Source: JACCZH01 sp963729445 (GTDB lineage: Bacteria; Chloroflexota; Chloroflexia; Thermomicrobiales; CFX8). From it: DNA of 64,000 bases. This document shows positions 8,702-16,894 of this stretch, in pieces. The position numbers and the translations under genes are program-made. The notes under the pieces are model-generated. The model saw only the letters and a program-made list of their open reading frames with translations. It ran no database searches and was not told where the DNA came from. Location of the stretch: positions 248,001-312,000 of the forward strand of contig CAVSNU010000002.1 in assembly GCA_963729445.1 (NCBI GenBank), read 5' to 3'. Position 1 is the stretch's first letter, and each line of letters begins with the position of its first letter.

Positions 8702-9571
8702 ATGGAGGTCAAATCAATCGTGACGGATCGCTCGACTCAACTCCAGATTATCGACGACAAGAGCGCCGAGTGGCTGGAGGATATCCGCGGCTACATCCTG
8801 GATATGGACGGCGTGCTCTACCGGGGCGACACCTTGATACCGGGAGTAAAGGAGTTCCTGGAGGCGCTTGAACACGCCGGCATCCCCTACACCATGGCAA
8901 CCAACAATTCGACCAACAGCCAGCTCGATTATGTTCTGAAGCTGGAGCGTATGGGCGTTTCTGTGCCCGAGGAGCGTATCTTCACCTCAGCCGTCGCCAC
9001 CGCTACCTACCTGCGCTCGACCTACCCGATGGGTACGCGCGTCTACGTAGTTGGAATGAAGGCTCTGCGGCACGCTATTTTTGAAGATGGATACTTCCTT
9101 CCGGCCGAGACCGACGCCGATGTCGTCGTTTCGGGCGCTGACTTCGAGCTCGTATACGGCTCACTGCGCACCGCATGTCTTGCGATACGAGCCGGCGCCG
9201 ACTACGTAGCAACCAACGCGGACACGACGTTCCCAACCGAAGCAGGACTGATCCCAGGCTCGGGCGCGATCGTAGCTGCCCTCGTGGCGGCGACCGGCGT
9301 CGAGCCAACCATCGTCGGCAAACCGAGCCCGGTGATGGTCGAGAGCTGCCTGACGGCGATGGGCATCGATGCGAGCCAGGCAGTGATGCTCGGTGATCGT
9401 CTCGATACCGACATCCTCGCCGGCCAGCGTGCCAAAACGAAGACCATCATGGTCCTTACCGGCGTCCACACTCCGGCGGACATCCGGCAAATGGGCATAC
9501 AACCTGACCTGGTCATTGACACGCTTGAGCCGCTTACACGCTTCCATGCCAACCAGGTCGCCAGCAGGTAA
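8702..9571 (+). CDS. HAD-IIA family sugar-phosphate phosphatase (NagD-like)
   Basis: A HAD phosphatase of 289 residues. It has the nucleophile motif DMDGVLYRG (motif I), the conserved TNNSTNS (motif II), the lysine in VGKPSP (motif III) and GDRLDTDI (motif IV). The large cap domain between motifs II and III is typical of the C2A (NagD/4-nitrophenylphosphatase) subgroup, which dephosphorylates small phosphorylated metabolites. GTG 8720 with GGAGGT ten bases upstream may be the true start; ATG 8702 gives six more residues. The methyltransferase gene follows after two bases, so both are likely one transcript. Confidence 0.9.
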   Translation: MEVKSIVTDRSTQLQIIDDKSAEWLEDIRGYILDMDGVLYRGDTLIPGVKEFLEALEHAGIPYTMATNNSTNSQLDYVLKLERMGVSVPEERIFTSAVATATYLRSTYPMGTRVYVVGMKALRHAIFEDGYFLPAETDADVVVSGADFELVYGSLRTACLAIRAGADYVATNADTTFPTEAGLIPGSGAIVAALVAATGVEPTIVGKPSPVMVESCLTAMGIDASQAVMLGDRLDTDILAGQRAKTKTIMVLTGVHTPADIRQMGIQPDLVIDTLEPLTRFHANQVASR

Positions 9572-9573
9572 CC

Positions 9574-10440
9574 ATGGCTTCAATCTACGATGTAGAAGAT
9601 CCCAAAAAGGTTCAGGGACGCGACGAGGTGCGCATAGGGGAGCGCAATCTCGGCGCCTTGCGGCTTGAACGCGCCGTGGACGCGCTCTCAGAAGTGAACG
9701 GCAGGATCCTGCTCCTCGGCTGCGGAGCCGGGCGTTATGCCCGGGCGCTGGTTCGTCATCTACCCGGCAGGATCGTCATTGGCGGAGACCTCAGCCGGCG
9801 AGCCCTGTCAGAGGCCGTAGCCGTTGGTGCAGGGCCGCACTACCTCGCGTTCGACGCCCAGGAACTGCCCTTCATCGACGAATCATTCGACGCGGTGCTC
9901 TTTCTCGACGTCCTCGAGCACGTGCCGAATCCGGATCAGCTGCTCGGAGAATGCGCGCGGGTGCTCAAGCCCGGCGGCGTGCTGCACTATTTCCTGCCTC
10001 TCGAAGATGAGCCCGGCACCCTCTATCGCCTCTTCCGGCGCAATTGGCCCGTTCCGATCCATCGCTGGAAACGCGACCACGTTGGACACATCCAGCGTTT
10101 CACACGCGGTGACGTGCTCCGTCGCACCTGGTCGGTTGGATTGCAGGTTGAGACCACCGGCTATTCATTTCACCTGGTGGGACAGCTGCACGACATCCTG
10201 GACTACTGGCACAGAGAACGAGCAGCAGGCGCGGACGGCATCCTGCCGCTCGCCGCCGTCGAGAAGATCACTCGCATCGCCTTCGTCGCGACCTGGCGTC
10301 TCGCCTACCTCGAGGACCGCTTCTACGATGGGCCTCGCTTCGCCTCCGGCATCCACGTGACGGCCCGCAAGCCCTCCTGTCGGGAGGGATCTGGTAGCCT
10401 CCCGAATCATCCTGGTCAGGCGCGGCTCTCGAATCCGTAA
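9574..10440 (+). CDS. Class I SAM-dependent methyltransferase
   Basis: A 288-residue enzyme with a Methyltransf_11-type core. The SAM-binding glycine motif is LLLGCGAGRYAR (about 48-58), the acidic residue is in GGDLS, and the motif IV region is FLDVLEHVPNPD followed by LKPGGVLHYF. The C-terminal part is rich in aromatic residues and has no match I can name. It begins two bases after the HAD gene. The last 25 codons overlap the end of an opposite-strand frame. Substrate unknown. Confidence 0.85.
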   Translation: MASIYDVEDPKKVQGRDEVRIGERNLGALRLERAVDALSEVNGRILLLGCGAGRYARALVRHLPGRIVIGGDLSRRALSEAVAVGAGPHYLAFDAQELPFIDESFDAVLFLDVLEHVPNPDQLLGECARVLKPGGVLHYFLPLEDEPGTLYRLFRRNWPVPIHRWKRDHVGHIQRFTRGDVLRRTWSVGLQVETTGYSFHLVGQLHDILDYWHRERAAGADGILPLAAVEKITRIAFVATWRLAYLEDRFYDGPRFASGIHVTARKPSCREGSGSLPNHPGQARLSNP

Positions 10441-10679
10441 TCATCGATTCGGATCAGGGACGCTGGTATGAGCGCGGCAGAGACGCAAGCGAGACGGTAT
10501 GGGGAGAGGTCCTCTTCATCGGCGAGGGTCAATCGGCTGCACGCGTGGAACTCGAGCATCGCCACGTCGCCAGGCACGGTGAGGGCAGCGACGTGATGTG
10601 AAGCGGTATGGACTCTCCTGAGGGTTGGACCCGGATCCTCGCCGGCTACTCGAATGCCGTCTCCAGGAGCTAGTCGCAC
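10416..10679 (-). CDS. Hypothetical protein, 87 residues, coupled to the upstream kinase
   Basis: The frame starts with GTG at 10679, whose G is the last base of the kinase stop codon (TAGTG overlap), a usual sign of translational coupling. The protein has a natural composition with mixed hydrophobic and acidic residues (for example VAALTVPGDVAMLEF, SLIRIDDYGFE). Its 3' end overlaps the methyltransferase gene on the other strand by 25 bases. I recognise no family. The alternative is that 10441-10678 is simply non-coding. Confidence 0.45.
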   Translation of the reverse strand: MRLAPGDGIRVAGEDPGPTLRRVHTASHHVAALTVPGDVAMLEFHACSRLTLADEEDLSPYRLACVSAALIPASLIRIDDYGFESRA

Positions 10680-11230
10680 TACAACTGCGCGAGACCACTC
10701 AAGAGATTCTCGACTGACATACCCGGCAAAAAGAGGATCACCCGCTCGTCAGGGGTCGGCGGATCAAATCTGGTGACGACCCTCTCGAAATCCTCGTCAC
10801 GCACATCGTAACGATCAACCGACTCGCGGTTGGCCTGCCACCGTGCTCGGCTCTCTTCCGGCGATACGTCAACGAAAATAACCGCTGACTCCGCCCCCCG
10901 GCGCCGGGCATTGACGCGCAGGATGTCCCGCTGGGCGCGGCTGTAGTTCGTCGCGTCAAATATGACATCCTGCCCGGTCGACAGCGCCTCGTCGGCACGT
11001 TGGTAGGCAAGCCGATAGGTCTCGGCCCATTCGGTAGGCGATATCGGAGCGGCGTCGATGCCGAGGCCGCGCTCAGTGTTGATCTGGTCGATCTCAATAT
11101 GCGCCGCATTATCCAACGATTCGGCCAGCTCGCGGCTCATCGCAGTCTTCCCGGCAAACGGCAGCCCAGACACGATCAGCATCCGTGGAGACCGAGGCTC
11201 ATGATCGCTCAACAATGACCTCCCAGACAC
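10679..11230 (-). CDS. P-loop kinase of the AAA_33/zeta-toxin-like group
   Basis: A small ATP-dependent kinase of 183 residues. The Walker A motif is GLPFAGKTA (about residues 22-30), the Walker B-like segment is DVIFDATNYSRAQR (about 88-101), and the lid region has SPEESRARWQANR. Such proteins phosphorylate small molecules, for example chloramphenicol, gluconate or UDP-GlcNAc; the substrate here is unknown. ATG 11182 (MLIVSGLP) would remove a poorly conserved 16-residue leader and may be the real start. Confidence 0.75.
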   Translation of the reverse strand: MSGRSLLSDHEPRSPRMLIVSGLPFAGKTAMSRELAESLDNAAHIEIDQINTERGLGIDAAPISPTEWAETYRLAYQRADEALSTGQDVIFDATNYSRAQRDILRVNARRRGAESAVIFVDVSPEESRARWQANRESVDRYDVRDEDFERVVTRFDPPTPDERVILFLPGMSVENLLSGLAQL

Positions 11231-11325
11231 TAAGCTGCACGCCGGTAGCCATCGCTCTGTTCAACGCAGGAACAACAACTCTTCGATGATACACCTCGAC
11301 CTGCTACGCCGTACATACAGTAAAA

Positions 11326-11352
11326 CCCGCGAGCAGATCGACTGCTCGCGGG
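11326..11352 (-). terminator. Terminator after the CsbD gene
   Basis: A perfect 11-bp stem CCCGCGAGCAG / CTGCTCGCGGG with a five-base loop. Read on the minus strand it is followed by TTTTA, and it lies about 60 bases past the csbD stop. Confidence 0.75.
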
Positions 11353-11411
11353 CTCTCCAGTCAGGGGTGTCAACATCAACGCAGTAGCGCTGGACTCAGG
11401 ACGACGCCAGA

Positions 11412-11612
11412 CTAAGCATTCTGATCCAGGAAGTCGTTTACCTCGCGCTCGGCATCTTCGCGGCTCCTGCCGTATTTCTCCTGGATGACCCCGACCATCT
11501 TGTCACGGTCGCCCTCCATCTTCTGGAGATCGTCGTCGGTCAAGTCGCCCCACTTGGACTTGGCGGCACCCTGCATCTGGTTCCACTTACCCTTGAGAAT
11601 GTCGCTGTTCAT
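11412..11612 (-). CDS. CsbD-family stress protein
   Basis: A 66-residue hydrophilic protein that matches CsbD throughout: MNSDILKGKWNQMQGAAKSKWGDLTDDDL, then a helix KMVGVIQEKYGRSREDAEREVNDFL. CsbD proteins are induced by general stress in many bacteria; the molecular role is not known. The reading frame has a purine-rich GGAGAAG just before the ATG and a terminator behind it, so it is a single-gene unit. Confidence 0.93.
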   Translation of the reverse strand: MNSDILKGKWNQMQGAAKSKWGDLTDDDLQKMEGDRDKMVGVIQEKYGRSREDAEREVNDFLDQNA

Positions 11613-12185
11613 AACGCAAGCTTCTCCTTCTGTTTGACGCGACTCATGCCGGGCTGGCGACTGGTCTCTTCGTTGAGACCATCAGTCTGACGCATCTCGG
11701 TCAGACACCAACGCCTACAACCGGCCCATCGGCCCGACCGGACGTGGCAACGGAAGGGACGTCAACGTCTCAAATCGTGCCTATCTGTCACAGTCGTGCC
11801 TCTCTCTCAATGTAACCCGGCGGCTTCGAATGTTCTATAGATCTCGGCACAGTTCGGGGTTACAGATTCGGGTACAGCGCCTCGTTGCATCTTGCGAACG
11901 CGGATATCTACACCTGACCAGCTAGGTGATAAGAAAAAACGGCTTCTAATAGCCAATGCATCCCGCATCTCCTGGCCGAATCGTTCGATCTGGTATGGCG
12001 GATTCTACCGAGGAGGCTGAATGGAGTGGCGCTCCTGTCACGCGACAGCCCGGTTTTGACACGCGACTCGATCGTTGCCTGCCCGGCAAGTTCTGTTACG
12101 CTGGCTTATAGACGACACGTGGGCCGGCGCAACCGGTTCAGTCTCTCTTCCGCCGAGCACATCGCAGACAGAAGGGATGAAACAC
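11613..12185. other. Intergenic region without a convincing gene
   Basis: About 570 bases between two divergent genes. It should hold the csbD promoter and that of the small membrane protein. A short hairpin GGTCTC-TTCGTT-GAGACC lies near 11670. Frames seen here lack ribosome sites and natural composition. Confidence 0.5.
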
Positions 12186-12530
12186 ATGAAGATTGTGTCG
12201 CCAACTCTGCATGGAGTGCTGGATTACCTCACCGCCGCTGCCATGTATGCGATACCGCGCCAGATGGGTTTCAGCAAGCAAACCACCAACCTGATGACCG
12301 GTGCTGGAGCGGCTATCCTTGGTTTGACCGCGCTTACCCGCTTCCCACCTGGTCTGATACCGCTGATCCCGGTGCGAGTGCATCTCGCCATGGACGTAGT
12401 GCTCGACGCCCTGCTGATCCGTGAGGCGAACCGCCTCGGCAAGAAAGAGCCTGAGGCTCGTACCGTGCTCATGGCACTTGCCATTTCTGGGCTCTTGTTG
12501 ACGCTCATGACGCGCAGCAACGATTCTTGA
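12186..12530 (+). CDS. Small four-helix membrane protein, uncharacterised
   Basis: A 114-residue integral membrane protein. It begins MKIVSPTLHGVLDYLTAAAMYAIP and has about four hydrophobic helices, with IPVRVHLAMDVVLDALLI in the third. The HGVLDY start and PxxxH turn are seen in unnamed proteins of Bacteroidota and Deinococcus-type bacteria; none has a known function that I can cite. ATG 12186 is chosen because GAAGGG lies nine bases upstream; ATG 12177 would add three residues. Confidence 0.75.
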   Translation: MKIVSPTLHGVLDYLTAAAMYAIPRQMGFSKQTTNLMTGAGAAILGLTALTRFPPGLIPLIPVRVHLAMDVVLDALLIREANRLGKKEPEARTVLMALAISGLLLTLMTRSNDS

Positions 12531-12792
12531 GAGCTCCCGGTAGGAGCGCGACGCATCATCGTCCACGCGATAATCGAACGATCGTGCGTGATGAGAAGCC
12601 GGGCTGAGTACCTGGACGGTTCCAATACCGGCCTTCTCGTTATCGGGTTGTACATCAGGAGAAAGAGACGGCCCCCTCACCACTCGCAGAGATCAATCGT
12701 GCGTCGCTCCCGTCCCATTGGCATCAACGTCATGAATCATTGGGCAGAGCGTACCGCTGCGGTCATCATCTTGAGCTTGGTAGTGTCACCCC

Positions 12793-12868
12793 CGGTAGGG
12801 GAGGAGCTCGTCTCCTCCCGAAACCCCGGTCCGCTCGCCGCGGGAGGAGACGAGCTCCTCCCCTACCG
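12793..12868. repeat. Family A palindromic repeat, copy 1
   Basis: Perfect 28-bp inverted arms (12793-12820 and 12841-12868) begin CGGTAGGGGAGGAGCTCG. Within each arm GGAGGAG-CTCGT-CTCCTCC forms a second hairpin. The 20-base loop differs from the other copies. It is joined to family B copy 2 by a shared linker that includes GTGACAACTCCCC. Confidence 0.85.
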
Positions 12869-12925
12869 ACAGGTAGGAAGCCCGGAGCGTGACAACTCCC
12901 CTGTGGTCCAGTACTGAGCTTGATC

Positions 12926-13006
12926 GTCATCCTGACGTAAGGAAGGATCTCTGGCCTGACTCCCGAGGCGTTTGACCAGAGATCCTTCGCTGGCGCTCAG
13001 GATGAC
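12926..13006. repeat. Family B palindromic repeat, copy 2
   Basis: Arms GTCATCCTGACGTAAGG...GGATCTCTGG and CCAGAGATCC...CTCAGGATGAC flank a loop of about 20 bases. The 57 bases between it and family A copy 1 are nearly the same as those at 25655-25710. Confidence 0.8.
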
Positions 13007-13085
13007 TGATTAGCGCTCAGGATGCCTGGTTAGCGCTCAGGATGACTGCCAAGCTCAGGATGCCTGGTTAGCGCTCAGGATGACC
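13007..13085. repeat. Short tandem repeat derived from the family B end
   Basis: Four head-to-tail units of about 20 bases of the form TTAGCGCTCAGGATGCCTGG follow the repeat directly. The unit copies the outer right arm of family B, as at 5728-5858 on the other side of copy 1. Confidence 0.75.
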
Positions 13086-13203
13086 CCAACAGGCCGCTAT
13101 TGATTCTGATGCCGCGTACGTTCATACGTATGATCGTGCATCGTTCCCAACGGTACCCGTTGCATCGACGCCACCAGGGACCACTGTCGCTGGAGAGCGT
13201 ACA

Positions 13204-13218
13204 TTGCGCAATGCGCAA
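13204..13218. promoter_or_regulatory. Palindromic operator-like site 1 (TTGCGCA-A-TGCGCAA)
   Basis: A perfect palindrome around one central base, eight bases upstream of a TTGACA -35 hexamer. The same core occurs at 13742-13766. The shape suits a dimeric regulator such as an IclR or GntR protein; which protein binds is unknown. From 13085 to 13846 no convincing gene is seen. Confidence 0.5.
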
Positions 13219-13225
13219 ATTGCTC

Positions 13226-13254
13226 TTGACAAAAGAAGGCGCACGTCGTACGCT
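13226..13254 (+). promoter_or_regulatory. Candidate promoter (TTGACA-17-TACGCT)
   Basis: A consensus -35 TTGACA (13226-13231), a 17-base spacer and a weaker -10 TACGCT (13249-13254). It directs transcription toward the importer genes, through about 590 bases of apparently untranslated DNA. Confidence 0.45.
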
Positions 13255-13741
13255 CCGAGAGGTTGACGTGCCGGCGGATTCTGACCATCGGCAAGCCGGG
13301 CGCTCTTGGCGCCATTGATACGGAGATACGCACCTCGTGGAAACGTTGCATCAGACAAATGCACAAGCGCGGTTGTGGCTAGGTCATAGCTTGCAACGAT
13401 ATAGCGCTCGTTTGCACGGCGAGTGGCGTTTTCTCCCGGTCTATTTCACGAACGGCAACCCTGTCGATTTCCCCAATCGCAGCGAGCCCTGTACACACTA
13501 GTCCCTCAACTCACAGGTCAATCCTGATCCTGTGCTTATGACGCCCACCCATGTACGCGGTGGCGTCGCTAGCACCAGCGCATTGCGGTCGTTCATCCCT
13601 GCAGAGACTAAATCAGCTCTGCCACGGGACTGATTGATCGAGCGGACACCGTTTCCGTAGTGCGTTGAGAAGAAGATCAGGTGAACCTTCCATCTGGGAT
13701 CTAAGGTCATGCCTCGCTGGCGTGACGCACAAAATAGATCT

Positions 13742-13766
13742 CCTGTTTGCGCATTGCGCAAACAGG
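13742..13766. promoter_or_regulatory. Palindromic operator-like site 2
   Basis: Perfect 12-bp arms CCTGTTTGCGCA and TGCGCAAACAGG around a single T, 80 bases before the start at 13847. The inner 15 bases repeat site 1 except for the central base. Confidence 0.55.
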
Positions 13767-13846
13767 TGTTGGCTTCGTGCGCTCTAAAGCGGTTGTGCTT
13801 TAAGCGAAACAGTACGTCAGCGCAAGCTGAGAAAGGGAGATTTCCG

Positions 13847-14779
13847 ATGTCTACGGCGAATACTGCTGCACCTCGAACACTTCGGCTGTTCGACACCGGG
13901 GGCTGGGTACTGCCCTGGAAGGTCGCCCACGAGGAAGGTTTCTTCGCGGAGCAGGGCTTTGAGGTGGAGTTCGTGCGTGGTGAGGTCAGCGAAGACCGTC
14001 AGGTCGCCAGTACCATCGATCTGTCCAAGTCCGACAAGGAGTCGGCACTCGTCAAACAGGATATCGACGTGTACTCAGCCTGCGAATGGGGCGTCATCAA
14101 GCGGGTTACCGAGCTCGGCGCGGGGAAGATCATCGGCAACCGGCGCACTGTGGGCATGACCCACGGATTCTACGTTCTGCCGGATCGTGGTCTTCAGGCG
14201 CTTTCTGACCTCGCCGGGGTTCCAGTCGCAGTGAACTTCAACTCCGGTTCCCACTACGCCGCAATCGAGGCGCTGGAAGAGTTCCTGGCGCCAGAGGACG
14301 TCAAAGTCGTTCATTTCGGCGCGCCGTTCAAGCGCTATGAGGGGCTGATTTCCGGCAAGGTCGAGGTCGCAGTGCTCATGGAGCCCTACTCGACTCTCGC
14401 CGAGGTTCACGGGGCAGTCAAGATTGCCGATTATCCCGGACGTGGCGGTTGGATTGGCAGTGACCAGTTGACCGAAGACGAGCTTGGGCGCTTCTACACG
14501 GCCGTGCGTCAGGGCGTAGAAACGTTGAACGCCAATCCTGAGAAATACCGCGATGTCCTCGTGGATCAGCTCAAGCAGTATCCCGTCACTGCCGAGGAGA
14601 TCGAACAGGTCCGCGAGCAGATTCAGGTACCGCGCTACCTCGATCCCGTACCGTACGACCGGCAGGCTTTCACCGCCACCTACGACTGGATGGTCGGGCA
14701 CGAATTGATCCAACCAGGCGTGACGTACGAAGAGGTTGTCCACGCGAATCCACTCGGCGAAGCCGCCGGAGGATCGTAG
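13847..14779 (+). CDS. NMT1/SsuA-like periplasmic-binding-fold protein without a signal peptide
   Basis: A protein of 310 residues with the type 2 periplasmic binding fold of the NMT1/THI5/SsuA group. Recognisable parts are GWVLPWKVAHEEGFFAEQGFEVEFV, a middle hinge LAGVPVAVNFNSGSHYAAIEAL and VEVAVLMEPYSTLAE. It would normally bind a small organic ligand for an ABC importer. The N-terminus MSTANTAAPRTLRLFDTGG lacks a signal sequence or lipobox, and ATG 13847 has a good AAAGGGAGA site, so a longer exported form is unlikely. A cytoplasmic enzyme or sensor with this fold is an alternative. A terminator-like hairpin separates it from the next gene. Confidence 0.8.
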   Translation: MSTANTAAPRTLRLFDTGGWVLPWKVAHEEGFFAEQGFEVEFVRGEVSEDRQVASTIDLSKSDKESALVKQDIDVYSACEWGVIKRVTELGAGKIIGNRRTVGMTHGFYVLPDRGLQALSDLAGVPVAVNFNSGSHYAAIEALEEFLAPEDVKVVHFGAPFKRYEGLISGKVEVAVLMEPYSTLAEVHGAVKIADYPGRGGWIGSDQLTEDELGRFYTAVRQGVETLNANPEKYRDVLVDQLKQYPVTAEEIEQVREQIQVPRYLDPVPYDRQAFTATYDWMVGHELIQPGVTYEEVVHANPLGEAAGGS

Positions 14780-14836
14780 GGTAGGAATCGCGGGACTACG
14801 TTCTCCCGATGCTCCTTCAGAAGATCGCCCGAATAC

Positions 14837-14879
14837 GGGGCGGGTACCGGCCTGGGCCCGCCCCTCGCATCTACTTTTT
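14837..14879 (+). terminator. Terminator-like hairpin between the two binding-protein genes
   Basis: Stem GGGGCGGG (14837-14844) / CCCGCCCC (14857-14864) with a 12-base loop, then TTTTT at 14875-14879. The T run is ten bases from the stem, so it may only reduce read-through. Confidence 0.5.
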
Positions 14880-14976
14880 GACTGTTGCCCGGACAAACTG
14901 CGTCTGGACCTCGTGTCCAGTCCGAGGGCGACTCAGGCCGGACCCGACCGGCTCCGTTTGATCCAGGAGACGAAGC

Positions 14977-16083
14977 ATGAACGAACCTCGACATCTACTG
15001 ACGCCCGCGATGACCCGGCGTCGATTCCTGGCGCTCAGCATGGCTGCCGCCTCGGGACTCCTTCTTGCCGCCTGTGGCGACAGCGATGAGGTCTCGAATC
15101 AGACATCCGCGCAGGGTGGAGAGACTGCGTCCACGAGTACCGGCCGGTCTTCGGCCCCGCTACGCAAGGTAAAGCTCGGCATGGTCAGTGGCATCAACTC
15201 CGCTGATGTCTACCTTGCTAACACACTCGGCTTCTATGAGGCGCATGGTCTCGAAGCGGAGCTGATCACGTTCCAGAACGCCACCAAGATGCGCGATGCG
15301 CTCATCAGTGGAGAGATTGATCTGTCCGCCCAGGCGCCACTGCATGTGTACCTTTCACAAGCCCAGGGAGTACCCCTCAAGATCGTGGCGAACCGGCGCA
15401 ACACCATCGATGTCGCGCTCATCGTGCGTTCCAACCTGGCGGACAAGATTGCCACCGTCGAAGACCTGAAGGGCCACACAATCGGCGTAGGCTCGATAGG
15501 CAGCTGGGACTGGGCGATCGCCAACCTGTACCTGCGCGAACACGGCATCGACCCTGAAAAGGATGTCCAGTTCGTCAATCGCAGTGGAACATCTGGCCTG
15601 GCGCTGTTCAAATCGAACCAGGTCGATGCCCTGGCCGCGAACCCGCCCGATCTCACGCAGATCATCGCTGAGGGAGTTGGACAGTATCTGGTAGATCCGG
15701 CTGATCCCGAAACGCATCTGCGCTACTTCCGTTCGGAGAGAGCGATGAGTCGCGCGTGGCTGACCCATCAGCGTGTTATCGACGAGAACCCGGAGGTGCT
15801 TGCCGGAGCCATCCAGGCCGCGAACGACACGTTCGACTACTTTCACAACACGGCCGTGACCGATATCGCGAATGCACTCCTGCCCAACTTTGACGGCATA
15901 ACCATCGAGACGCTCGAACAAGCGATCAGCGAGGATCTCGCGATCGCGATACCAAAGAGCGTCGTCCTCTCACGCGCCGCCTACAAAGCCGACCAACAGA
16001 TCTTTGTGAGAGCCGGTTTGCTCGAAGAAGAGATCCCGTTCGAGACGGGCGTAGATGGGACGTGGGCAGGTGTTGAGGACTAA
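14977..16083 (+). CDS. SsuA/THI5-like substrate-binding lipoprotein of an ABC importer
   Basis: A 368-residue exported binding protein. The N-terminus has a twin-arginine signal, TRRRFLALSMAAASG, ending in the lipobox LLAAC (Cys about residue 32), so the protein should be folded before export and then anchored by lipid. The mature part has the NMT1/SsuA fold: KLGMVSGINSADVYLANTLGFYEAHGLEAE near its start and GVGSIGSWDWAIANLYLREHGI at the hinge. It heads a tight operon with the ATPase and permease genes. The family imports sulfonates, nitrate, taurine or thiamine precursors; the ligand here cannot be assigned. Confidence 0.88.
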   Translation: MNEPRHLLTPAMTRRRFLALSMAAASGLLLAACGDSDEVSNQTSAQGGETASTSTGRSSAPLRKVKLGMVSGINSADVYLANTLGFYEAHGLEAELITFQNATKMRDALISGEIDLSAQAPLHVYLSQAQGVPLKIVANRRNTIDVALIVRSNLADKIATVEDLKGHTIGVGSIGSWDWAIANLYLREHGIDPEKDVQFVNRSGTSGLALFKSNQVDALAANPPDLTQIIAEGVGQYLVDPADPETHLRYFRSERAMSRAWLTHQRVIDENPEVLAGAIQAANDTFDYFHNTAVTDIANALLPNFDGITIETLEQAISEDLAIAIPKSVVLSRAAYKADQQIFVRAGLLEEEIPFETGVDGTWAGVED

Positions 16084-16894
16084 CCCGAGCCGAGTCGCGC
16101 TGTTGTCGCAGGACACCGGCCTCGGCCCAAGCACGATTGATGCCCAGGCAGTGTCGGTCACCTACAACGGCAAACAGGGTTCGCTGAGGGTTCTCCAGGA
16201 CATTGACCTGTCGGTGCGGTCGGGGGAATTTGTCAGCCTGATCGGCGCATCCGGCTGTGGCAAGAGCACGCTGTTGAACGCACTGGCTGGGATTCTTCCA
16301 GCCAGTGCAACCGTAACCGGAGACGTGGTGCTCGGGGATGGCGTCCAGCTCGGCTACCTGTTTCAACGCGAGACACTGCTCCCCTGGCGCCGCGTGATCG
16401 ACAACGTCGCGCTGCCGCTGGAACTCCGTGGAGTAGGGCGTGCCGAACGGAGGCAGCGGGCTCAGGAGCTTATCTCGCGCTACGGCCTCGGCGGTTTCGA
16501 GCGCCACTATCCCGCCCAGCTTTCGGGCGGGATGCGCCAGCGGGTACTGCTCATGCGCACGCTGATCTATCAACCCGAGCTGATCTTTCTCGACGAGCCC
16601 CTCGGCAGCCTGGACGCCCAGACCCGGATCGTCTTGCAGGGTGAGTTACGCCAGATCTGGCGCGAATCCGGACGCACCTTTATCCTGGTGACGCATGACC
16701 TGACTGAGGCGATCGCACTTTCGACCCGGATCATCTTGCTCGGCAGTAACCCTGGCCACATCTCCAAGGAATACCTGGTTGACCTGCCGGAGACTGAGTC
16801 GCAGATGGAGCTACAAACGTCAGCCGCCTTCGTCGATCTGGAGCGTGAGATCTGGGCGGACCTCAGCCGGGAATCGAAAGGTATCGAGCGGTGA
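16055..16894 (+). CDS. ABC transporter ATP-binding protein, SsuB/TauB type
   Basis: A 279-residue ATPase that powers the importer. It has Walker A GASGCGKST (about residue 67), the Q-loop YLFQRETLLPW, signature LSGGMRQR (about 155) and Walker B LIFLDEPLGSLD. The LPWRRVIDNVALPLE stretch is typical of the nitrate/sulfonate/taurine subfamily. Its ATG overlaps the binding-protein gene by 29 bases, and its end overlaps the permease start, so the three genes are translated together. GTG 16070 is an alternative start. Confidence 0.92.
   Translation: MGRGQVLRTNPSRVALLSQDTGLGPSTIDAQAVSVTYNGKQGSLRVLQDIDLSVRSGEFVSLIGASGCGKSTLLNALAGILPASATVTGDVVLGDGVQLGYLFQRETLLPWRRVIDNVALPLELRGVGRAERRQRAQELISRYGLGGFERHYPAQLSGGMRQRVLLMRTLIYQPELIFLDEPLGSLDAQTRIVLQGELRQIWRESGRTFILVTHDLTEAIALSTRIILLGSNPGHISKEYLVDLPETESQMELQTSAAFVDLEREIWADLSRESKGIER

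Noticed and set aside
13097..13366. Overlapping short frames on both strands before the importer genes
   Set aside because: They overlap each other and an operator/promoter; none has a convincing start or composition.
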